From: Microbacterium testaceum
GTDB taxonomy: Bacteria > Actinomycetota > Actinomycetes > Actinomycetales > Microbacteriaceae
Reading direction: 5' to 3'
DNA: 64,000 nucleotides
Assembly (NCBI RefSeq): GCF_006539145.1
Contig: NZ_BJML01000002.1
Coordinates: 62,001 to 126,000 of the forward strand
Positions 34,789 to 43,927 of this stretch are shown here, in pieces. The position numbers were made by a program, and so were the translations under genes. The stretch's first letter is position 1, and every line of letters starts with the position of its first letter. The notes below the pieces were generated by a model. The model was not told where the DNA came from. It searched no databases and worked only from the letters and a program-made list of their open reading frames with translations.

Positions 34789-36720
34789 ATGCCATATTCG
34801 ATCGGCGTAGACCTCGGAGCGACCTCGATCGCGGTCGCCGTGGGCGACGACGCCGGAGTGCGGGCCGCCCACCTGACGCCGCACCTCGTCGAACCCTCCG
34901 TCGCCTTCGTCGCCGCCGATGGCACCATCCTGACCGGCCAGGCTGCGATGGATGCCGCGCCCGAGGACCGGACGCGACTCGTGCGGGGGTTCAAGAGGCG
35001 GCTCGGCGACCCCACGCCGATCTTCGTCGGCGGCGTCGGCACCGCGCCCGAGGCGCTGATGGCCGCGCAACTCCGCGACGTCGTCGCCGCGGTCACCGAG
35101 CAGTACGACGAGGCGCCGCAGCGTGTCGTCGTCACGTGTCCCGCCGCGTGGGGTCCTTACCGCCGGGAGCAGTTCGCACGCATCTCCGAGCTCTCCGGCG
35201 TGCGCGTCGACGAGATCGTGGCCGATGCGGTCGCGGCCGCGACGTTCTTCGCGCGCGATCGCCGACTGGCCGAGGGCGACATCCTCGCCGTCTTCGACCT
35301 CGGGGGCCGGAACACGGAGGCCGCCGTCCTCCGTGTCGCACACGGTGGGCCCGAGGTGCTCGGCACCCCGGAGGGAATCGAGCATCTCGGCGGCGACGAT
35401 TTCGACGACGCGGTCCGGGGCCTGATCGATCAACGTCTGGGTGGACGTCTGTCCGCCCTGGATCCGGCCGACCCCGACGACGTCGCGATCCTGTCCTCCG
35501 TCGACGAGGCGTGCACGAGCGCCAAAGAAGCGCTGTCCGTCCACGAAGAGACCGTGGTGCGCCTGAACCTGGACGGAGCCGAGACGGCGATCACCCTGAC
35601 ACGGCCCGATCTGGAGAGCAGCATCCGCCCCATGGTGAAGACAGCGGTCGCCGCTCTGCTGCGCTCGATCGCCTCGGCGGGCCTCGATCCCGACGACGTG
35701 GACGTCGTCGTCCTCGCGGGCGGGTCGTCGCGCATCCCCCTCGTGGCCGAAGAGGTGTCGTCGATCGGCAAGCCGATCGCCGCCACCCACCTTCCCAAGT
35801 TCACCGTCGCCCTCGGGGCAGCCGAACGGGCGCGGGCGTGGGCAGCGGGATCCGATCACACCATGCCGGCACGGCCCGACGCCCCCCTCGAGACGGCCAC
35901 CGCGAATCCCCTCCCGACGACCATCCTCGCGAGTTCCGCCCCGGGGACGACGGGACGCCCCCGGGTCCGTCGCCGCTCGATGCTCCTCGCCGGTCTCGCC
36001 GTCGCCGCGGTCGCCGGCGCCGCCATCGTCACCGCCGCCTCGTGGTCGGGACGCGGTGAAACCCCGACGGCGGCGAGCACCGCGGCAAGCCCGGTGGCGA
36101 GCGCCCCGCCCACCGTCGTCGCGGCGCCCGCACCAGCCGCCGCCGCGGCCGAGACCACGACCGCCACCCTCGCCTTCCCCATCCTCACCGACGGCAGTTC
36201 GACGACCGGACTCAACTGGTTCGTGCAGTCGAGCGACACGGCGGGCGTGTGGGGCGTGACCCCGTTGGACGAGAAAGAGGCCTCGCGCCCGAATCTCCAG
36301 CTGACGCAGACGGATGCCGGCTTCCACGCGGTGTGGACGGGGGACTCCCCCGCGCAGTTGTACGCGCAGAGCTCCGGCGCGACGATCGACCTCGAAGACA
36401 TCGCCGACGGCGGCGGAGCGCTCGTCTTCGACGTCACACGCAACAGCGGAGCGGCCACGTTCTTCGAGGTCGCCGCGCACTGCGGATATCCCTGCGGGGG
36501 CGCGGTCGACATCACGAGCACGATCAACACCCTCGCGGAGGGAGCCACGCAGCGCGTCATCGTCCCCGCCGCCTGCTTCACGGTCTCGGGCTTCGACCCC
36601 CGCGCCGTCGACACCCCCTTCGTGGCGTTCGGCACCGGCGCCCTGGACCTGACGTTCTCCGATGTGCGATGGGAGGACCTCGTCGGCGACGACCCGACAG
36701 CTGTGCGCTGCAGCACGTGA
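34789..36720 (+). CDS. Membrane-anchored Hsp70-like ATPase with ExoP-like outer domain
   Basis: This 643-residue fusion starts with an actin-like Hsp70 ATPase domain (residues about 1-370; phosphate-1 GVDLGATSIAVAVGD, phosphate-2 LAVFDLGGRNTEAAV, adenosine VVVLAGGSSRIPLV). There is no canonical substrate-binding domain. One membrane helix follows (about 396-416), then an Ala/Pro/Thr linker and an outer domain (about 460-643) resembling the galactose-binding-like C-terminal domain of ExoP-type glucosidases: LVFDVTRNSG, CGYPCGG, CFTVSGFDPRAVDTPFVAFGTG and LTFSDVRW. Three Cys would suit an oxidising exterior. The ATPase would sit in the cytoplasm and the other domain outside. The ATG follows GGAAGGAG. 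It is divergent from the NarL regulator and upstream of a sigma factor. Confidence 0.85.
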   Translation: MPYSIGVDLGATSIAVAVGDDAGVRAAHLTPHLVEPSVAFVAADGTILTGQAAMDAAPEDRTRLVRGFKRRLGDPTPIFVGGVGTAPEALMAAQLRDVVAAVTEQYDEAPQRVVVTCPAAWGPYRREQFARISELSGVRVDEIVADAVAAATFFARDRRLAEGDILAVFDLGGRNTEAAVLRVAHGGPEVLGTPEGIEHLGGDDFDDAVRGLIDQRLGGRLSALDPADPDDVAILSSVDEACTSAKEALSVHEETVVRLNLDGAETAITLTRPDLESSIRPMVKTAVAALLRSIASAGLDPDDVDVVVLAGGSSRIPLVAEEVSSIGKPIAATHLPKFTVALGAAERARAWAAGSDHTMPARPDAPLETATANPLPTTILASSAPGTTGRPRVRRRSMLLAGLAVAAVAGAAIVTAASWSGRGETPTAASTAASPVASAPPTVVAAPAPAAAAAETTTATLAFPILTDGSSTTGLNWFVQSSDTAGVWGVTPLDEKEASRPNLQLTQTDAGFHAVWTGDSPAQLYAQSSGATIDLEDIADGGGALVFDVTRNSGAATFFEVAAHCGYPCGGAVDITSTINTLAEGATQRVIVPAACFTVSGFDPRAVDTPFVAFGTGALDLTFSDVRWEDLVGDDPTAVRCST

Positions 36721-36748
36721 CGGCGGGTAGGGACAGCCCTACCCGCCG
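36721..36748 (+). terminator. Hairpin after the Hsp70-like gene
   Basis: A 12-bp perfect stem CGGCGGGTAGGG / CCCTACCCGCCG with an ACAG loop begins directly after the stop codon. Confidence 0.75.
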
Positions 36749-36848
36749 CGTCGGGACGACGACCCGACACGGGGGATGAGCCCAGAGACAGCCTTTCCGC
36801 GCGGTCGGACGATCGAAGAGAACCGTCCACCGAAGGAAGGACTCGTCC

Positions 36849-37385
36849 ATGGGCATCCCCCCGGCCCCGACCGCACACAACACCCCGACCTCTTTCGACC
36901 AGCTCGTCACCACGCACCGGCGTGGTCTCGTGCGCTACGCCACGCGTCTGCTCGACGGCGACACCGCCAGCGCGGAGGACGTCGTGCAAGAGACCATGCT
37001 GCGCGCGTGGAACCACCTCGACCGCCTCACCGAGCAGCGCGGGTCGGTGCGCGGGTGGCTGACGCGCGTGACCCACAACATCGCGATGGATCATCACCGC
37101 GCCCGTCGGGCCCGTCCGGCGGAGATCGCCTGGTCGGAATTCGACGCCGAACGAACGGCATCCGTCGACGACCCCGCGCACGAGGTCGAGGACCGTGTCG
37201 TCGTGACGGAACTTCTCGCCGTCGTGTCGCCGGTGCACCGGGCCACGCTCGCGGAGGTCTATTTCGCCGATCAGACCGCCGCGGCGGCGGCCGAGCGGCT
37301 CGGCGTCCCGATCGGCACGGTCAAGAGCCGCGTGTTCCATGCGCTGCGAGCCATCCGCTCCCAGAGCGCGGCTCTCGTCGCCTGA
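36849..37385 (+). CDS. ECF-type RNA polymerase sigma factor
   Basis: This 178-residue sigma factor has region 2 (THRRGLVRYATRLLDGD and AEDVVQETMLRAW) and region 4 (LAEVYFADQTAAAAAERLGV then PIGTVKSRVFHALRAIR) and nothing else, the ECF layout. No anti-sigma gene is adjacent: the next gene is convergent. Control may therefore be transcriptional or through a partner elsewhere. AAGGAAGGA precedes the ATG. Its targets may include the secretion locus, but no promoter motif tested by eye supports that. Confidence 0.92.
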   Translation: MGIPPAPTAHNTPTSFDQLVTTHRRGLVRYATRLLDGDTASAEDVVQETMLRAWNHLDRLTEQRGSVRGWLTRVTHNIAMDHHRARRARPAEIAWSEFDAERTASVDDPAHEVEDRVVVTELLAVVSPVHRATLAEVYFADQTAAAAAERLGVPIGTVKSRVFHALRAIRSQSAALVA

Positions 37386-37394
37386 AACGCACGA

Positions 37395-37432
37395 GACATC
37401 ACCCGCCGGGTCCGCACCCGGCGGGTGATGTC
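37395..37432. terminator. Bidirectional terminator, sigma factor / EccA-like gene
   Basis: A 16-bp perfect stem GACATCACCCGCCGGG / CCCGGCGGGTGATGTC with a 6-base loop lies between the convergent stops. Confidence 0.85.
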
Positions 37433-37442
37433 GTGTCCGGCA

Positions 37443-40400
37443 TCAGGCGCCGATGACGCCGGCCGCGGGGATGTCCTCCGGCAGAAGCAGGACGAGATCG
37501 TCCATCGACGGATCCTCGATCGTGCGGGTGCGGCGGGCGTGGTTGGCGATCGCGGCGTCCATGACCTGTCGCGCGTATCGGCCGTTGCCGAATGACGCGG
37601 TGCGGTCGACGGCCGTGAAGTGCCCGCGCAGAGCGGCGACGGTCGAGCCCGTGCACTCGTAGCCCGAGCTGGTCGCGTGCTGGTTCACGATCGTCACCAG
37701 CTCGTCGGGCGTGTAGTTCGCGAACCGCACACGGTGCGAGAAGCGCGAGTCCAGGCCCGGGTTGGTCGCGAGGAACTGGTCCATCTCGCGCTCGTAGCCC
37801 GCCGCGATGACGACGACCTCGTCGCGGTGGTCCTCCATGAGCTTGACGAGCGTGTCCACCGACTCCTTTCCGAAGTCCGCACCGTTGCCCCCGCCCGACG
37901 CCAGCGTGTAGGCCTCGTCGATGAACAGCACGCCGCCGCGTGCGCGGTCGAACGCCTCGGTCGTCCTCCGGGCCGTGTGCCCCACGTACTCGCCGACGAG
38001 GTCGGCGCGCGACACCTCGGTGACCTGGCCCTGCGCCAGCACCCCGAGCGCCGTGAGAAGAGAGCCGTAGAGACGCGCGACCGTCGTCTTGCCCGTGCCG
38101 GGAGGACCCGCGAAGATCAGGTGCCTGCTGAGAGAGGGCGCGGGCAGCCCCGCCGCCTGCCTGCGGCGCGCCGACGTCAGGAGGTCGACCATCCCCTGCA
38201 CCTCGGTCTTGACGTCGTCGAGCCCGACCAGCTCGCGCAGCGTTCCGAGCAGCTGCTCGACGCGTTCCTCGTCGACGCGGCCGACGCCGGCGCCGATCGC
38301 GGATCCGGGCAGCGGGCCCAGGTCGTTCGGCACGAGGCGCGTGAGGGTGAGCGCGTCCACCTCCGTGAGGCTGCCGAGCCGATAGGCCTGACGCCCGAGC
38401 ATCTCCTCGAACACCTTCCGCGCCGTGCGGCCGTTGCCGAAGGTCTCATCGCGGGGCAGCTTGGTGAAGTAGTCGTGCAGCGCCGCGCGTGTTTCGAACT
38501 CGAGGCTGTAGTGGTTCACCCGGCACAGCCCCTCGACGATGGTCACCATCTCGGCGGAGGAGTAGTCGGCGAACTCGACCGTCCGGGAGAAGCGCGACGA
38601 CAGACCGGGGTTGGCGGCCATGAACGTGCGCATGTCGTTGGTGTACCCCGCGACGATGACCACGACGTCGTCGCGATGGTCCTCCATGAGCTTGACGAGC
38701 GTGTCGATCGCCTCGCCTCCGAAGTCGTTGCTCGAGCCGCTGTCCTTGGACAGGGCGTACGCCTCGTCGATGAAGAGGACGCCTCCGAGCGCCTTACCGA
38801 ACATCTCCGCCGTCTTGATCGCGGTGCCGCCGATGACGGCCGCGACGAGGTCGGGGCGCGCGACCTCGATGAGCTGGCCGGTCCGCAGGATGCCGAGCGC
38901 GGCGAGGATCCGCCCGTACAGTCGCGCGACGGTCGTCTTACCCGTCCCCGGCGAACCGGCGAACACCAGATGCCGCGAGATGGGAGGTGAAGGCAGGCCC
39001 GCCTCGGCGCGGCGTTCGGCCATCTGATGCATGCGCACGAGCGTCTCGACCTGGCGCTTCACGCTGTCGAGCCCGACGAGCTCGTCCAACTCCGCGAGCA
39101 GGCGATCGAGCTCGCTCGCCCCGTCCGGGCGGTCGTCGGCATCGGCAGCTGCCGCCGGCTCCGCCGGGGAACGCCGCTCCACCGCCGTCACCTCGGACTC
39201 GTGCCCGTCGTCACCGACCGGCGGTTCCTCGAGCTCGACATCGGCGTCGGGATCGACGTGGACCGCGTCGCCGGCGACGTCTCGCAAGCGAGTCCGTCGA
39301 AGTGCACCCGTCGACGAGCCGTGCCACACCGCGCCCTGCCGCCCGCCGCGCAGGGAGCCGCCTTCGAGCACGAGCCGAGCCGTGTCCCGCGCGATCGCTC
39401 CGGCGACCTCGGGCTCGACGATGCGCACGTCCGTCAGCGCTGCGGTCGCTTCGTCCGACGCGACCACGCCCGTCCCGGCCGGACGGGAGATCGTGGAGTC
39501 GACGAGGGTGACCGACGCGGAGTCCGCCACGACGACGGCATCGTGCCCGGCACCGCGCAGCTCGCACGCCCTCGCGGTCACCTGCGCACGTTCGACGAGG
39601 TGCAGGGCGTGGGTCGCGCCGTCGTGGATGCCGACCCCGGACAGGTCGATGACCGCGTCGGCCATGCCGACGACGCCCTGGCCGCGGGGATTGCGGATCG
39701 TGATGTCCGCCAGGGTCGCGGAGCCCCCGGATGTGACCAGCACCCCGATGCCGCCGCCGTCCACGATGACCGTGCCGGTGGCATCCAGGCTCGCTCCGCC
39801 TTCGACCGTCATCGCGGCGCCGGTGACATCGGCGATCCGGCCGCGTGCGACCGTCAGCTGCCCGCCGTCGGCGACCAGCAGACCGCCGGACGCCGACGCG
39901 ATGACGACGTCGACGATGTGCGCGGAGCTCGGGCCTCGCACGACCAGGGCCGTCGTCGCGATGTCGTGGAGCCTGCCGCCGGTGATCTCCGACCGGCCGC
40001 CCTCGAAGACGAGCACACCGGCACCGGCGTCGTTCGCGACGCGGGTGTCGTGCAGTGACAACTGAGCGTCGGCCCGTACCACGAGCGCGACCTCCGTCGA
40101 CGCCTCGACGGTGCAATCGTCCAACGACAGCGTCCCGGAGGCCACGTCGACGGCCACGTCGCCGTCGGTCCGGGCGAGGGTGAGGCCGGACATCCGCGCC
40201 TCCGCCGTGCTGCAGACCGCGGGACCGTCGATGCCCTCGATGCGGACCTCGCCGGCATCCCCGACGCCCGACAGCGATACGGAACGGTCGACGAGCAGCG
40301 ACTCGCGGTACAGACCCGGGCGGATCGAGATGACGTCGCCGTCCTCGGCGGAGGCGAGGGCCGACGCGATGGACGGATGACAATCGGGGAGGTCGGCGGC

Positions 40401-40445
40401 AACGGTGAGCACGGTGCGTTCCCGTGCGGTCAGTCGAGAGGCCAT
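37443..40445 (-). CDS. EccA-like protein: beta-helix plus two CbxX-type AAA+ modules
   Basis: This 1,000-residue protein has N-terminal residues about 10-420 forming short repeats (for example ADITIRNPRGQGVVGMAD and LVDSTISRPAGTGVVASD) typical of a right-handed parallel beta-helix. After an acidic linker come two AAA+ modules of the CbxX/CfxQ class found in EccA: Walker A GSPGTGKTT (near 497) and GPPGTGKTT (near 780), each with Walker B GGVLFIDEAY. EccA of ESX systems has one AAA+ module behind a TPR domain; here the module is doubled and a beta-helix replaces the TPRs. It is the last gene of the secretion operon and probably handles substrates in the cytoplasm before export. Confidence 0.88.
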   Translation of the reverse strand: MASRLTARERTVLTVAADLPDCHPSIASALASAEDGDVISIRPGLYRESLLVDRSVSLSGVGDAGEVRIEGIDGPAVCSTAEARMSGLTLARTDGDVAVDVASGTLSLDDCTVEASTEVALVVRADAQLSLHDTRVANDAGAGVLVFEGGRSEITGGRLHDIATTALVVRGPSSAHIVDVVIASASGGLLVADGGQLTVARGRIADVTGAAMTVEGGASLDATGTVIVDGGGIGVLVTSGGSATLADITIRNPRGQGVVGMADAVIDLSGVGIHDGATHALHLVERAQVTARACELRGAGHDAVVVADSASVTLVDSTISRPAGTGVVASDEATAALTDVRIVEPEVAGAIARDTARLVLEGGSLRGGRQGAVWHGSSTGALRRTRLRDVAGDAVHVDPDADVELEEPPVGDDGHESEVTAVERRSPAEPAAAADADDRPDGASELDRLLAELDELVGLDSVKRQVETLVRMHQMAERRAEAGLPSPPISRHLVFAGSPGTGKTTVARLYGRILAALGILRTGQLIEVARPDLVAAVIGGTAIKTAEMFGKALGGVLFIDEAYALSKDSGSSNDFGGEAIDTLVKLMEDHRDDVVVIVAGYTNDMRTFMAANPGLSSRFSRTVEFADYSSAEMVTIVEGLCRVNHYSLEFETRAALHDYFTKLPRDETFGNGRTARKVFEEMLGRQAYRLGSLTEVDALTLTRLVPNDLGPLPGSAIGAGVGRVDEERVEQLLGTLRELVGLDDVKTEVQGMVDLLTSARRRQAAGLPAPSLSRHLIFAGPPGTGKTTVARLYGSLLTALGVLAQGQVTEVSRADLVGEYVGHTARRTTEAFDRARGGVLFIDEAYTLASGGGNGADFGKESVDTLVKLMEDHRDEVVVIAAGYEREMDQFLATNPGLDSRFSHRVRFANYTPDELVTIVNQHATSSGYECTGSTVAALRGHFTAVDRTASFGNGRYARQVMDAAIANHARRTRTIEDPSMDDLVLLLPEDIPAAGVIGA

Positions 40446-40921
40446 GTCGTGCCCTTCCAGGCGTCGGGGCGGATCGCCGCCGAGAGGCGCCGCCAGGTCT
40501 TCGCGTTCACGGGGAGAGGCGGGCCCGCGGTGCGCAGATGCCGCACCAGCTCCGCATCGGGCGCGATCCAGTACCTCTCCAAGAAGTACGCGCAGGCGTC
40601 GCTCCAGACCCAGACGCCGTCCGAGCGGAGCGAGGCGGGCACGGCCGCGTCCAGGTCGCCCACGTGGTCGCGCAGCTTCTGGGCGGCGTGCAGGATGACG
40701 GCGCCGGAGCGCAGCAGTCCCAGCACGTCTTCGCGCTCGACCGGGTCGACGATCACGGGGTGCTCGGGCGCGAACCACGGGTCGCCGTCGTGCTGACCGT
40801 CGAAGACCCGCGCGATCACCGTCAGCGGCGACGGCCGCAGACGACGCGCGACCCGGCCGACGAGGCCGCCCGGGGTGCCGCGGCCCGACGGACGTCTCTC
40901 GTCCGAGGTGTGCTCGTCCAT
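40430..40921 (-). CDS. Protein of unknown function in the T7SS operon
   Basis: This 163-residue soluble protein is Trp-rich in its C-terminal half (DGVWVWSDACAYFLERYW, TWRRLSAAIRPDAWKGTTW). No family is recognised. Its end overlaps the EccA-like start by 16 bases and it begins 12 bases after the 981-residue gene stops, so it is certainly in the operon. By position it could be an adaptor between substrate and AAA+ protein or an immunity/chaperone factor; both are guesses. Confidence 0.75.
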   Translation of the reverse strand: MDEHTSDERRPSGRGTPGGLVGRVARRLRPSPLTVIARVFDGQHDGDPWFAPEHPVIVDPVEREDVLGLLRSGAVILHAAQKLRDHVGDLDAAVPASLRSDGVWVWSDACAYFLERYWIAPDAELVRHLRTAGPPLPVNAKTWRRLSAAIRPDAWKGTTWPLD

Positions 40922-40933
40922 CGTCCCCGCTCC

Positions 40934-43879
40934 TCACGCTGCCGACGGCAGATCGCCGAGCCAACGGTCGTCGGTGTGCGCACGCAGGTCGCCGCGCGCC
41001 TCCGCCGCCGAACGGAGCCTCGCGAGCGCCGGTTCGGTCCCGGTCCCCTCCTCGGCGAGGAGCACCCGGTCAGCGGGACCGCCGACGCCCTCCAGCACGC
41101 GCAGGCGGATGCCGGCGGGCAGCGCGATGTCCTCCGCCCCTGTCGCACCGTGCAGCACGCGGTCGAGCCGACGACCGCTCGTGGTCCAGATCAGCGCCTC
41201 GGCCGGACCGGTCGCCGGGCCGTCGGCGGCCGCGGCGACAAGCGGCATCCGCAGCCGGAGGACGTCACCCGGTGCGGCACCGGCGGCGGACGGGATGCCA
41301 CGGACGACGACCGTCCGAGCGGTGGGCAGCATCGCGAGTCCCTCCGCGAGGCAGATGTGGAAGTCGAGGTCGTACTCGGCGTGCGGCTCCGCGGCGAAGA
41401 TCCGCACGAGTGAGAGGCCCGTCAGCATGGCGGAGCGGTCGCCGGTGGCGGCTCGCATGCCGGGCTGCTGTGCGAGCAGGTGCGACACCGTGCGGCTGGC
41501 GATGTCGTACCGCGGCCCGAGCGCCGTCCGCACGCCGTGCCGCTGCTCGGCGGTCGAGCGGACGTCGACGGGGACCTCGAGCAGACGGCGCGGGAGGACG
41601 ACGGCGGACGGTTCGCCGGACGGGGCCGGCCCGCGCTCCGACACCGATGAGGCAGGAAAGGACGTCGCGTCGACCGGGTCGACGCCCGTCTCCTCGGGCA
41701 CGAGGGCGCTCTGCGAAGCGGGGGCGGTCGTCTGCGCGGGCGGGGTCGCCCGTTCAGGCGCTGTCGACCGTGCGGGCGCGGTCGTCTGCGCGGGCGCCGT
41801 CGTCGTCGGTTGCGGTGTACCGGGCGCGGTGGGCGCCACAGCGGACGGGGACACCCCGGCCACGGGGTCGTGCGCGGCGGTCCGCCGTTGCTCGGCGGAG
41901 ACGCGCCCCGTCCGAGAGGCGGGGCCGGGCGCGGGGGTGAGCGTCGATCCCTGCAGGGCACGGGTCAGGCCCGCACGCGGGGGGTCTCCGACCGGCGGGG
42001 TCGCCGGGGCGGGGGCGGGCTGGACGGGGGCGGCAGCGGGAGTGGCGGCGGCCGAGGCGGGCGTGGCCGGGGCGGGGGCAGCGGGAGTGGCGGCGGCCGA
42101 GACGGACGCGGCCGGCGTGGGGGCCGGGGCGGCCGACGGTGTGGCGGCGTCGGACGACGCCCGCGGGTGCTCCGCGGCGGGCGCGGACGACGCGGCCGCC
42201 GCCGGCGCGGCACTCGACCGGGGCGTGGACGATTTGTGAGCGCCGGACCCCACGTCGGAGACGGAGAGAGCACCGGGCTCGGGCGGAGTAGGCGACGACC
42301 GGTTCGCGTCAGCGTGCTCGCCCTCGAGGGCAGCCGCGGCCGACGCGCCACGGGCTCGACGGCCGACCGCCCGCTCTCTCGAGGGTCGGGTCTCGCCTTC
42401 GCCGCCCACGACGGCGACGACCGTGACCGGGCTCCCCGGCGATCGCGGCTCCTCGCCCCCCGAGGGGAGGGCGCCGTCCGTGGCGCCGGGGCGGGCCCAC
42501 CCGCCGACCAGGTGTCCCGAAGGATCGGACGACGACGTCACCGCGTCCATGTGCCCGGTGGGTCCGACGGCCGTCTCGTCGACGGAGACCGCTCCGTCTG
42601 CCTCGGGGGTGTCGCCGCTGGCATCCCTCGTCGCGGCGACGAGCCTGCCGTCCGGGGTCAACGCGAGCGCCTCGATGGGCGCCCACCGGCCGGGATACGC
42701 GTCGCGGACGACGCGCCGGGCGGTGGCGTCGAGCGGGTGGATCACGACATTTCCGAGGCGCTCGAGGCGAGCGAGGAGGGGGGCGAGCAACCGCGGGAGA
42801 CCCCTCGGTCGCCGCGCGCCGTCGCACTGCAGGGAGATGCTCAGCGCATCGCCGACCACGGTTGCGGTGCCGGGCTCGACGAGCCGCTCCCCCGCCGGAG
42901 CCACCAGCAGCCCCGTCGGGACGATGTGCACCTGCCAGTCCGCGCTCGCTCGGCGCCGCGCCCGCGCTCTTTCGTCGAAGCGGTAACCGCCGGCGGACGC
43001 GGGCACGAGACCGGGCGGCGTCTCCCAGCGTTCGAGGCACACGGATCCGTCGGGGGCGCACACGCTCTCGATCGCGAACGTCGGCGGCGTGGTCGTCTCG
43101 TCGCCGTCGAGTCGGACAGACGTCCCGTCGATCTCGACGCCGTGGGCGATGCGGAGCGGCTGCCCCAGCGTCGCCGCAAGGTCGCGCACGGTGGTGACGT
43201 CGAGGCTGCCGGGACCGTAGCCGACGAGCACCACCGCCGACCGCACCTCCTCGGGCAGCGTCCGCAGCACCGCCTCCAGCCGCTCCCGGCTCGGCGCCGG
43301 CTCCGCCGGGCTGCCCACGACGACGAGCAACCGCCCGTCCTTGACCGCAATGCCCGCGAGTCGGACGGCGTGGCGCGGCTCAGCCCCCGCGGTCACCCAG
43401 AGTCCGGCGGGGATGTGCGCGGTCCCGAGGAGGTTCGCAGGGAGGTACTGCTGCCACCTCGGGGCCGGGTAGCGCCGTCCGGTGGGAACGCGCGCGCCCT
43501 GGGGACTCCGGGTGATCCAGCCGTCCCCCCTCCCGACGGAGAACAGCGTGCCCGGGCACGGAAGGAAACGTCCCTCCGGCGCGACGACAGGAACACCGAG
43601 CACACGGGCCAGCCGAGCGCTGCCGGCCTCCGCGCCGTCCGCGCCGTCTCCGGCGAATCCGTCGGACGGGACGACGACGGTGCCGTCGAGGTGGGGCCGC
43701 ACCGCATCGACGATCTCGGGCGCGGCCTCCCGCAGCGACTGCTGCAGAGCGGGTGTCGCCAACAGGTAGCGCGCGGCTCGCAGCGGAGGCAGGCCATCGA
43801 GGAGGGACGCTGTCCCGGCGTCGCCCGGGGCGGCGACGACGATTCCAAAACCCGTCCGTTCCACGGTGATCGACGACAC
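40934..43879 (-). CDS. T7SS-associated protein with possible ART-like C-terminus
   Basis: This 981-residue soluble protein has a globular N-terminal part (about 1-400), a Pro/Ala/Thr-rich linker (about 470-760, many TTAPA-type units), and a C-terminal domain of about 200 residues. That domain has VVVRG (R near 859), EALIWTTSGRR, ALPAGIRLRVLEG and VLLAEEG in the order seen in ADP-ribosyltransferase-like domains of other actinobacterial T7SS loci. The R is present, but a clear S-T-S and E-x-E are not, so activity is doubtful. GTG 43879 is preferred (AGGGAAGGGG five bases upstream). No signal peptide. It may be a secreted partner of the giant protein upstream. Confidence 0.75.
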   Translation of the reverse strand: MSSITVERTGFGIVVAAPGDAGTASLLDGLPPLRAARYLLATPALQQSLREAAPEIVDAVRPHLDGTVVVPSDGFAGDGADGAEAGSARLARVLGVPVVAPEGRFLPCPGTLFSVGRGDGWITRSPQGARVPTGRRYPAPRWQQYLPANLLGTAHIPAGLWVTAGAEPRHAVRLAGIAVKDGRLLVVVGSPAEPAPSRERLEAVLRTLPEEVRSAVVLVGYGPGSLDVTTVRDLAATLGQPLRIAHGVEIDGTSVRLDGDETTTPPTFAIESVCAPDGSVCLERWETPPGLVPASAGGYRFDERARARRRASADWQVHIVPTGLLVAPAGERLVEPGTATVVGDALSISLQCDGARRPRGLPRLLAPLLARLERLGNVVIHPLDATARRVVRDAYPGRWAPIEALALTPDGRLVAATRDASGDTPEADGAVSVDETAVGPTGHMDAVTSSSDPSGHLVGGWARPGATDGALPSGGEEPRSPGSPVTVVAVVGGEGETRPSRERAVGRRARGASAAAALEGEHADANRSSPTPPEPGALSVSDVGSGAHKSSTPRSSAAPAAAASSAPAAEHPRASSDAATPSAAPAPTPAASVSAAATPAAPAPATPASAAATPAAAPVQPAPAPATPPVGDPPRAGLTRALQGSTLTPAPGPASRTGRVSAEQRRTAAHDPVAGVSPSAVAPTAPGTPQPTTTAPAQTTAPARSTAPERATPPAQTTAPASQSALVPEETGVDPVDATSFPASSVSERGPAPSGEPSAVVLPRRLLEVPVDVRSTAEQRHGVRTALGPRYDIASRTVSHLLAQQPGMRAATGDRSAMLTGLSLVRIFAAEPHAEYDLDFHICLAEGLAMLPTARTVVVRGIPSAAGAAPGDVLRLRMPLVAAAADGPATGPAEALIWTTSGRRLDRVLHGATGAEDIALPAGIRLRVLEGVGGPADRVLLAEEGTGTEPALARLRSAAEARGDLRAHTDDRWLGDLPSAA

Positions 43880-43927
43880 GGCATCCCCTTCCCTCATCTC
43901 GACCACGGGCGAGGAGGCGCGCAGGGT

